Part shown: positions 12,772-24,050 of the stretch, one piece after another
How the letters are laid out: each line of letters starts with the position of its first letter
How positions within the stretch are numbered: the first letter of the stretch is position 1
Assembly: GCF_047496725.1 (NCBI RefSeq)
Contig: NC_132980.1
Location: 687,001-751,000, forward strand
Direction of reading: 5' to 3'
Length of the DNA stretch: 64,000 nt
Origin: Anoplolepis gracilipes
Taxonomy: Eukaryota; Arthropoda; Insecta; Hymenoptera; Formicidae
The notes under the pieces: model-generated
The model's database searches: none
Seen by the model: only the letters and a program-made list of their open reading frames with translations
What the model was told of the DNA's origin: nothing
Position numbers and translations under genes: made by a program

Positions 12772-13189
12772 AATCTCGCAAACATTGATGTTGCTTGCGG
12801 CTCGAGTAGAATCATCGAGGATTAGGCTCGAGTGCTTGACGCAAGTGAGGCGTGTTGTAAAGATTTTTCGACGCTGGAGCCTCTCGAACTTTAGTGATTT
12901 GATTAATCGTCAAAGTGTCGTCGAGGCACTCGAGCCTCTTTTTTTTTTTTTTTTTTTTTTTTTTACAGATCGTCAGATCGTGGATTCAAATTACACGCGT
13001 GTCGTCAAAGACAGTAATGTATAACCGTGACGATTGAATTCCCATTCGTGAGGGAAACGTGTGTATCTGTAATACGCAAGAAAAAAAAAAAACGTCGTTT
13101 CAAACGAGAGAGTTGGCCAGTGAGACCTATCCGTGTTCATCGAATGATGTGTAGTATATTAGATTCATAGGACGATATAAAAAGAAATG

Positions 13190-13205
13190 AATAAAAAAAA
13201 ATAAA
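13190..13205 (+). terminator. hh polyadenylation signals (two AATAAA)
   Basis: AATAAA occurs at 13190-13195 and again at 13200-13205, about 420 bases past the hh stop codon. Further AATAAA-like sites occur downstream, so the exact 3' end is unsure. Confidence 0.55.
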
Positions 13206-14050
13206 GCTTTAGAGAGAATCGAAGCTTTTCTCTTTAATATAATATAATATCTCCTTTGTTCCTTATATACGAAAGCGCTCGCGAATCGTGTGTATCTTGT
13301 TCCGCATATTTGTGTATGAAGTTATATAAGAAAGTGTTGAATCATTGAATTTTCTGTCATAACGTTATTCCAATCAATTTTTAATGTACGATGCAGCAAG
13401 AATGAGTCTATATTTAAATATATACATTGTAATTAATTCAAAGAGACGGAGAGAAGTATATCTTAAGAGGATTTATCCGATCCTCTCTTTTAGGAATAAA
13501 AATTATTGTACATAGCCCACTTTTCTCTTCACTTCATCTAACGCAATCAGAAGGGGATGTAATCTGCTTCGATTTTTCATTTCATTAACAAACATCGCTC
13601 TTGTATCCATTTATATATTTAATGTTATAGATCCGAAATTGTAACTATAAATCTGTGTTCAGTTACTACTACACTTTCTTGCAGTCCTTGTATTTAAAAT
13701 AAGACAATTGTAGATTTAACGATTTCAAAGGAGAGAAATAAAAGCGACTAGATGCAGAAAGTGCAACTGAAACGAACAGATTTTATAGATATTTCGTTGT
13801 CAATACATCGGTTAGCAATTATGACAGTAACTATCGAGTACCTTTTCGTTGTATAGTAATGTTAAATCGTATCGCGTTACTGTCATATTATTATTGTCAC
13901 AACAATCGTCAATTATAACCAACGTAAAAGTTAATTAATTAATTATTTTAATAATATAAAAACTATTGTTACTGAAAAACTTAAATTATCTATATAAAAT
14001 ATTATATATTATTATATATATATATTATATTATTATATTATTTTCGATTA

Positions 14051-14051
<1 letters not shown>

Positions 14052-14103
<52 letters not shown>
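14052..14103. repeat. (ATT)n microsatellite
   Basis: A trinucleotide ATT run between hh and the TRPC gene. Confidence 0.95.
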
Positions 14104-14105
<2 letters not shown>

Positions 14106-14572
14106 TGTATATTGTAGCGCACAAACAAATTTATAAATTATGTATATATATCCCGAAAAAAAGATTAAATTACCTTATTAACGAGCACATCATCGTGTGT
14201 CATTATTTGTTGTATACTCTGTGTCGTCGATTTGAAATAAGTAAAAGTAAACGAAAGAATTCTGCTATTTACTTACATATACATACATTTTAGAAAAATT
14301 GGAAGAGCGTTTTTTTATCTTTTTAACTTTATAATTTCTCTATGCTAAAACAATTCTCTCTAAAATTTACTCAAACGGAAGCGACTTCATTCTTATAGCC
14401 TGATAGAAAGAAAATTGACATGAGAAGTATCTCTGACATTTCTTTGATCCAAAAGATCTAATGCTCGCAAATTTTTTCAACAGTCTTGTTTATATTTAAC
14501 AAATAAATCTCTAACTTTGTATATAATATACCTACGTAAGGACGATTGTTTATAATTTCGTGATTATCCGTG

Positions 14573-14620
14573 ATGACGGATAATGAAACGGTAGCCGGAA
14601 CGGAGGATGAATTCGAAAAT
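14573..14620 (+). CDS. TRPC exon 1
   Basis: Sixteen codons (MTDNETVAGTEDEFEN), acidic, ending in phase 0 at GTAAGC. It is too short to show as a long reading frame. The frame is closed by TGA 12 bases upstream of the ATG. Confidence 0.8.
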
Positions 14621-15960
14621 GTAAGCTTTTCTCCAAACAAAGTGCGTCAAATCTCTTACCAAGTACTGCTTGGTGGCTTTTTTTTCTTACATAAAAGAAT
14701 ATAGCGTGGAAAAACTAAAGATGCCGTACAATCTCAAAGGTTACTTAAAGGTTATTTGATTGCAGCATCCCAGTGTGATATTTCCGCAATTTCAACTCGA
14801 AAAAAGATTCTTCGAAATTGTCGCCGACGGAAATGTTGCTGAAGTGCGACTATTCCTAGAGGCTCAGCCCGAGTTCAATATAAACGCTACAAATTTTCAA
14901 GTAAGCACACAATCTCACAATTTTCTCGCAAACCATCAGTATTTAAGGGAGGGGGAGGGGGGAGGGGGAAATACAGTTTATGATATTTGAGTAAATTAAA
15001 AAAAAATTGTACACCCGCGAAGAATATGTAAAAGCAGATGTAAACTCATTTCCCGCTTTGCAATTAACGGCGACTATCTCGGAAACCTTAACGATGACGG
15101 GGCAAAAATGCCGTTAGCGATTCGGGACGCTAAATTACACCTGCGTGGAATGTGTTTTCCATAAATTATGGCCCGCCGGATTCATTTCCTTTCCCGTTTG
15201 TGATTCACATCGCGGGACGACAAGTCGCGCGCGCGCGCGCGCGCTTTAAACTTGGTAGACTTTTAAACAGCTCGTAAAGAGATTCCCGAATTTATCTCTT
15301 CCATCATCCCGCTCTTCTCGTGATTCAATCTCGACACCGCCGCTTTAAGAGTGGATTCACCGAAATGTCGGTGCGCGTCTCAAAGAGAGATACGCTTTTG
15401 CATTATCAGTATATGTCTCCATGTCAATTCTGTCAAATCCTTTTTTTCACATCCGCATAAGTAATTAATGCGAGACGTTTTTATAGATTCATGCTTGCTC
15501 TTAGATGTCAAAAAGAGAATCTTAAAAAAGATAGAGGAGAGGATAGTTAAGTTGTATGTATCACTCGCTTATCAGGGATACTCTGGCACGTGATTCCTTA
15601 TGAAAATTTCTTCCAAAATACTTCTCTACAACTTGCAAATTTTTAAATTATCAAACTTGGATGGTTTATTACTCCGTATTAGAAGTAGTAAAACAAATTA
15701 CAGGAAGAGGGGAGAAAAACGAAAAGGATAAAAGCGGTACAAAATCTAGTTATCTCAGATCTACAACTCGTGGAGAAACACGTACCCCCCGTGGAATGTT
15801 TCTTTGGTCGGTGTGTTCTTTCCTCTCTTAAGGGTTCCAGAAAAGCGGTCAAACTGTCGTTTGACTTTGAGGCCGAAATGCCGAAGCGGCGCAAAGAAAG
15901 ACGGTGCGCGGATAGAAAGAGAGGAGCAGAGAAGAGGGAATCCGATAAAGAGAGAAAGAG

Positions 15961-16027
<67 letters not shown>

Positions 16028-16506
16028 TCAGAACGTAGAGAAAGAAACTGGGTGTCCTCGTATATCTCTGGCTATATTTCAGACCGTCTTTTTACAAGAC
16101 AATGGTTTCAACCGAGGCCTGATAAAATTATTCAAATGATTCTTCCAACTGTAAATTCCATATGAGAATTTCTTTAGCTCTTTGCGAGTCCTTCCACTAC
16201 TGTCGCTCGCGTGCCTTGACACATCCAAGAGATCACCAATATCCATTCGTTTAATAATAAACGTCTCATGTGTGTTACACAAGTACAGTGTTTTCCGTTA
16301 TCTAAATTATCTAGATTTTTATCTAGATGTCTTTATTGTTTAGTTTATCTTTTATCTATATAATTAAAGTATATGACATATTTATCTGTATCTCAAATTA
16401 AAAAAAGTAGTATCTTTTATAAAATGTCTAAGATAATGTAATCAGTGCCATTTTTCTCATTCTGCGTTCGATCATGTCATATTTACAAAATATAACACAT
16501 ATATAA

Positions 16507-16570
<64 letters not shown>

Positions 16571-17105
16571 TCTATCTATAAAATATAACACAACATTACC
16601 ATCATCCGCGTCAGTGGAGCGTCTTTTCAGTTGCGGGCAACAGATATTTGTATCTCGAAGAAATTGTTTATCCGATAATATGTTCGAAAAACTGTTGTTT
16701 TTAAAAAATAAAAATTTGTAATTTAACTCTAAACCTTTAATGTATTAAGCTGAAATATATGCTTATATTTTTTATAGTTTTCTGAAGTGCATTATATTTT
16801 ATATAAATTGTAATTTTGAATATTATCTTAAAAGTATCTAGATAAAACATTCAACTAATTTATCTTTTATCTAGATATATTTAAATTAAGATTATCTTTA
16901 TCTTATCTCAGATACAGACGCATATATTTTATCTTATCTATATCTAGATTATTTTAAATTATCTAAACGCAACACTGCACAAGTATAACTCTTTACAATG
17001 TGAAAGAATCCGAAAGGGAATTATTTTACAACTCTATTTCTTCTTAATAAAATTTATAATATATATAATTTCTTCCTAATTAAATGTTTCCTCTCAAAAA
17101 GTTTA

Positions 17106-17171
<66 letters not shown>

Positions 17172-17876
17172 TTATTATTAATTTAAGTCACAAAAATTAA
17201 AAGATTAATTCATTGTGCTATTGCGATCTGTTGTATCTGATTATTATTAATTCAAAAATATCCTCCGGATGCAGATTTTTATTATTTCGTAAACATTTTT
17301 CGGCTTTTTTATTTCTTTTCACAGAAAAATAACTGACGAAAACAAATGACAAACAAATATTTAAACGTAAAATCTAGACGAGTCACGCGAAACATTAAAG
17401 ACGGCAGCTGCCGATTGTCAGGGAACAAGGGCTTTTTACCGAACATATATCACGAGGTATTATTGTCGCGTTTGGCGTGTGGATGTACACGAATAACTCC
17501 CGGGGGCCTGTCGAAAAGCCAAAATATCAGTGAATATTGTGACTTGTGTCGGCGACAACAATGGTGTTCGGCCCATTGTTGGGGTCCGCCTCTGTAAACG
17601 CACCGCAGATGGGCGACAAACGCGTCGTCGTTCTATTCTTCCTATAAAAAGGGACACGACAACAAAAAAAAGAGAGAAGAGCCGCGATAGTCTTCCGAAA
17701 GTCGAGCCTCTCCGCGGGAAAAGAGGAATTTTGGGAAAAGTCTAAAAATGTCCCAACAAATGATACAACCAACCTACTATGTTGTTGTTCTTTTTTTCTT
17801 ATTGTTAGATTGCTATTTTCGTTCTATTATCGATAATGACTTAAACAGCGGAACGAAAGGTTGCTACAGGTTTAGC

Positions 17877-17907
<31 letters not shown>

Positions 17908-20661
17908 TTGGGCAAGGTTCCATTTTTTTTTTTAATTTATGAGTTTCAACCGAGTTTAAAATTTTCCCTTACATTAACGTTAATATTATATTAATATTAT
18001 TTTTTATTGAATCAATTAATGTTTTTTCAGGGTGTTAGCGCGCTCCATATCGCTGTTAATGAGAGAAACATAGCGATGGTCGAGTATTTACTGTCTCATC
18101 CGGATATCGATCCAACTGACACACATCTGCACGCGATCAGGGACAATCAACTGAGGATCACCATGTTAATATTGAACAAGCTGAATGAATTGACGCCGGG
18201 CCTCGAGTACGCCGGTGTCACTCATAGCCCTGATTTCCCGGATGACACTACCCCTCTTGCCGTCGCGGCGCAATATGGACATTTCGAGATGATTGATATG
18301 CTCAGATTCCGACGTCACATTCTAGAGAAACCGCATCCTCCTAGTTGTAACTGCGAGGAAGTCTGCAAGTACGATCGCGAACAATAATTTTCAGAGAGAC
18401 AACATTCGCAAACCTATTGTTAACCCTTTGAGTCACGAATTTTTCTAATTGTCAATATTTTATAAAATTTGGTATATAAGGGTTTTTCGGGGTCGCTGAT
18501 TACGAATCCGTTATCAGATTTTCAAAATTCAAGATGGCGGATCCAATATAGCAGACGAGATTTTCAAAATTTTACTTCCGCCATATTGGATCCTTATATT
18601 AAATTTTGGAAATTAAATTTTTTTCCTTTAGATTCAGATTCTGCGATCTAAAAAAAACCTTTAGAGAAAAAATTTAAAAAAGAATACAACTGTTACTTTC
18701 AACTTAGCACAGAAAATATTGTTTTTTATATATTTTTTATCAAAAAAAGGAGGATTTAACAAAAACAACACGGTGGAAAATTCTAAAAAAAATTCTGAAA
18801 AATACTTTAGGGTGTACTAAGATTATAAAAAAATTGCCGTATTTATTGTCATAATAGATTAGTAGAAAATGCATTTTTTCATAAAAAAGTACTAATTTTG
18901 ACTGTTTGTTTATATATGGTATTTTTGCAATTAACAATTAATGATTGTTTATATTTTTTTATACTTATTGATGTTCTAGAGAACATCTCTGTAGAAACAA
19001 AAAATCCAGTATTTGTTGATAAAAAAGTAGTTAAAACAATAAAAAAACTACGAAAAAAAGGTGGGCCTCTGGGTGAGTCGCTGTGACTCAAAGGTTTAAG
19101 ACTTGCTATTCACGTCATAGTTAATTCATAAAGAGTCATAATTATCGAATAATTTAATCTACTTATATATACATATCTCTTATATTTACTTTCATCATTC
19201 TCTTCACTATCGTAGACCGGAAAGAGAGAAAGGTGATATCTTGAATGTAGAGAAAATGAGATTATTCATGTACAACGCGATATCGAATCCGATATACATT
19301 TGCCAAACCGAGGAAGATCCAATTCTACGAGCCTTTGAATTATCTGTCGAACTCATCAAGGAAGCTGCATTCGATAAAGAATTTTACCCTGATTACATAG
19401 CTTTGTCCAACGTGAGTTGAAATATTGTTATTTATTTATTACATTATTTATTATTTATCGACAAAATATATTGTCAATTTGATTGTATATAAAAGGCAAT
19501 TAATAAGTAACAATGATAAAAAATATTGTTCATTGTTAATACAATATATTTTAATAATATCTGCAACGTGTATATCGACAGACATTGGGTCTTAAGTTCT
19601 ATGATAAGTTAATCTATCGATTAGTCTATCGTTTTGCGATAAAGAAGGTGTCCGATTTCGCGACGGATTTGATCGCATGCACTCGTACGGCCGAAGAAGT
19701 CGAGTGTGTATTAAGACAAACCGGCGGTTTCGGTCGTAGTGCCACTTTTATATATCCAAGACTGTTGCTGGCTTTGGATTACGAGCAAAAGACCTTCGTA
19801 GCTCATCCAAATGTACAGCAGGTATGACGATCGAAACTCAACAGATTGTACTATGGAATCTTAATCGAGAAAATATCGCTGTCTAATTAACACAGTAAAT
19901 TAGAAAAAAAATTAAATCCTTAATTAGAACAAACAAAATTGAAAAATTATTTTATACAAATGTATCCTGTATTTTTAATAATTTTTTCTACATCACATTT
20001 TATATATATATATATAGATATATATATATATATAATTTATGTGATAGCAGAAAGCTTAGCAAAATTTATATTATTTGCCAAAGGATTAATCGATAGGATA
20101 ACGAACTCTCTATATACAGGGTGTCTTGTAATTGGTGCAAAACCTGTTAATGGCAGATTCTTGAGATCATTTGGAGTTGATTTTTTCTCAGTGAAAATAT
20201 CGAGGGTTTTATCATTTTTTGCAAGTTTTCAATTATTGTCATTATATATGTACCTTTGTAATTAAGCCTTAAATTAAAATTCTATTACAGTAAACTCTGT
20301 CTGAAATTAACTAAAGAATGTAGTTTTGGTAATTTATTTTTAACTCTAAAGAGTTTAGTTTGCAAAAAGCGCCTTTTTTTCAATCGCTTACAACTCGGAA
20401 ATTATTTGATGCCTCGATATTTTCGCTAAAGAAAAATTATCTCCACATAATCTCAAGAATCTGTCATTAACAGTTTTTTCATCAATTACAGGACACCTTG
20501 TATATATATATAATGCGATGTAGAGAAATTATTAAAATTATAGAATACACTTGTGTAAAATAATTATTTTATTCCATTTAAGGATTTAATTTGTTTTCTA
20601 AAGTACTGTTAATTATATAGCAATATTTTCTCAGTTATAATTTTATAGTACAATCTGTTGA

Positions 20662-20700
<39 letters not shown>

Positions 20701-21557
20701 GTCCTATTTTAATTCCTCCAATCGAATATCTCGAAAACCAAGCCTGGGAGAGAAAAATGTTTCAGGCAAAAGTTGTATAGTTTCGAGGAAGCCATAAGAT
20801 GGTACTCATTGGTCTGACCTTGAAAAGTCACTTTAAAGTCACGTGAAGGTCACCTCAATTTTTTTAAATGGCACCCTCTATTTTTTGTTACATATTCTTG
20901 TAGCTGACTTCGAGAGCTTTTCAAAACACTATGATAAAATGTTTTTTTATTAAACACTTTTCGAGTTATAAGGCTTCAAAGTTGCAATATTTTGATATAA
21001 AATACAAGATATCTCGTAAAATATTCATTTCTCGATTATCTTACCGTAATACTTTTATGCACAGAATAATGAGACGAATCAATTGGTGTAAAGAAAACAC
21101 ATAGTTATCTTTAAGAAAAAATCTGAATTTGCAACTAACAGTTACACATTTTTACTTTAACATAATTATGTGTTTTAATTACGCCAATTGATTTGTCTCG
21201 TTATTCTGTGCATAAAAGTATTAGGGTAAGATAATCAAAAAATGAATATTTTACGAGATATTTTGTATTTTATGTCAAAATATTGCAACTTTGAAGCCTT
21301 ATAACTCGAAAAGTGTTTAATGAAAAAACATTTTATCATAGTGTTTTGGAAAGCTCTCGAGATAAGCTACAAGAATATGCAAAAATATATAGGGTGTTCC
21401 ATTTAAGAAATTCAAAATGACCTTCATGTGACTCTTCAAGGTCAAACTAATGGCACCATCTTATGTTCCCCTAGAAACCATACAACTTTTGTCTGAAACA
21501 TTTTTTCGAATTTTCCATATTTTTCGAGATATTTCACTGGAGGAATTCAAATGGGAC

Positions 21558-21632
<75 letters not shown>

Positions 21633-24019
21633 GTATATATAGTTTCCACGTTTAAAAAATTTTATTATAAAATCATATCATTTTCAGGTCGTTGAAAATA
21701 AATGGATCGAGACCTGGCACGACTGGAAGGTTAGAAGTACGTGGTTGAAGTGTCTTTCAGTAATCCCGCAGATCGTCATGCTGCCGATCGTAGCATTCAT
21801 CATGCTGTTCGCGCCAAACTCGAAACAGGCCAAGTTTTACCAGATCCCGGTCAACAAGTTTCTATCATCCGTGGCAAATTATTTAATATTCCTCACGTTC
21901 GTGTTTCTACAATCAAACAGTGACAAAACCGAACAGCTTCGTGGACCACCCGATACCGGTGCACGTCTAATTACTCTTCCGCCTTCCCTTTTCCTTGCAT
22001 AATGAAAATTAAACCCAAATGTTTAATATACATACATATTATACGTGACGTCATCGTCATCAATGTAGTGTCAAATATTTTTATACGAGTCGTTTAAATT
22101 ATTATTAAATGCCAATCTGGTTCTATGATAGGATCTATTGCTCCATTTTGAGATACATCTAAAAACAATTGATGTTATCAATTTACATAAATAATCTAGA
22201 AATCATCTAGATAAAAATAAAATATACAAAATGAGACAAACATATCTTTTATACTTGTATAAACATTTATCATAATTTAAAGTAAATAGCACTGTTTTTA
22301 TCAAAGGTAAAAATAATATATATCTATATATATATAAAAATTAGGAATTAAACAATTATTTCATCTAGATGATTGTCTTAATATTTTAACTAGATTACGA
22401 GAAACAGGATATCATGTTATATAAATACATATATAATTCATTATTACGTATAGGGTGTATAAGTTTTTATAGTCAAATATTTAAGTCAATTTATCTTTCT
22501 TCAGGATACGAATGGGTTCTTGCTATCTACGTAATATCGTATACAGCTGCATTTATTCGACTCTGCATCATGGACGGTCCAGTTAGATGCTTCAGGACGC
22601 GTACAAATTGGTAAGGGATAAAGGGACTGTAATCCAATTAATATCGAGATAACAATCTCTCAAACTTCAAAAAATTCAAATTTCATAACTCTGTATAGTC
22701 TGATTTATATGTCGTAGGCAAATGGTTATTTTAGGAAAATAGTTTTTGACTAGGCAGATGCTATCTGTTTATAAGTCTAATCAATCCAGTCGCTATAGTA
22801 AAGTATTTATTGTGGTGTAATGTTTTTAAACATAGATATTTTAAGAAATGTCAAAATTCTGTATTTTTCAAAAACATTATTTTTTTTAATCAGTTAATTG
22901 ATGAAACAAAAAATCTTAATTTAAAAAAGCATAAAGCGACAATTTTGGGAATAAAATATATTTATCATGAACTGTCACTCGCTTTTAAAATTTGTTATTA
23001 ATTTGTATTGTGAGGTTTTTATTTTTTAGAATATATAATATATATTATATATTTTAAAACAAGACTATATATCAGTGTATTGTTTGCATAGAATATAAAA
23101 AATATCAAGTAGTATATTTTTAAACATACTAAATTTTTATTTTTAAATATCCACTATTTTTACTTTATAAAATAATTTTTATTTCAATTTTCCTAAATAA
23201 ATAGAAATAATAAGTGTTTAGACAAATGCTGTTTGCCTAAGAAAATAGCATTTGAACTCAAATGAACGAATGAAAGCCATTTGACCAGCCAGATAGCATT
23301 TGCCTAGTCAAAAGCTATTTCCCATAAAATAACCATTTGCTTACGACATATACATTTTTTTCCGCACGCGATCGCGTATATAATTCTTGCTATATAATGC
23401 AGGTACGAGCTAGTTATGCTCGTGCTGTTCATTCTGACGTTTCTCTTCTGGATAGTTGCCGCGTTGGACGTTAGAATGAACGGTCAACGTGATTTAGAAA
23501 GAAAGTATTGGCACAAGTACGATCCGACTTTGATAGCGGAGGGAATCTTTTGTGTCGCGACGATCATGGCGTTCTTTAAACTGTTATTCATCTGCCAATT
23601 GGACTACGATCTCGGACCTTTACAACTTTCTCTAGTCAAAATGATTAGGGACGTTGGCCATTTTATCTCGATATTCGGAATCATCGTTATGGCCTTCACA
23701 GTCGGTAAGACATGAAACGTGCATTAAATAGTGTAAAAAAATGTTTTTGAATTGACGAGCAATCTTGAATGCTTTATTTAATAATATACGCGTATTTAGA
23801 AAACTCTCTAGGTTTTTTTAAATAAGTGTACTAATCCAAATGTAGTCAGAGCGTCTACTCGAATTTTGTAAAAAAAATTCCCTAATTTTCCAGATATTTT
23901 TGTTCCAAATTTCAAGTAAAGGGAATATGTTCAAAATTTTTTAACACAACTTTTTCTAAAATAATTTTTTTTATTACATACGTTCTCTAATGTAAAAAAA
24001 ATTTTTTAAATTGCTCAAG

Positions 24020-24050
<31 letters not shown>

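Larger units (their letters stand above)
12772..14572 (+). other. hh 3'UTR and hh-TRPC intergenic spacer
   Basis: The stretch after the hh stop is followed by poly(A) signals near 13.2 kb, then AT-rich spacer with an ATT microsatellite at 14052-14103. No other gene is seen. TRPC lies on the same strand, so its promoter should be in the last part of this stretch; no TATA box stands out. Confidence 0.6.
14901..18030 (+). other. TRPC intron 2: conserved-looking GC islands, hAT relic and GA/TA tracts
   Basis: This 3.1-kb intron holds two stretches of higher GC (about 15040-15400 and 17395-17740), long GA runs at 15966-16022 and 17108-17167, a TA run at about 16511-16568, and a hAT deletion derivative (16286-16977). 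The second GC stretch has two facing SOX-type sites and could be an enhancer. No coding exon is recognised. Confidence 0.6.
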
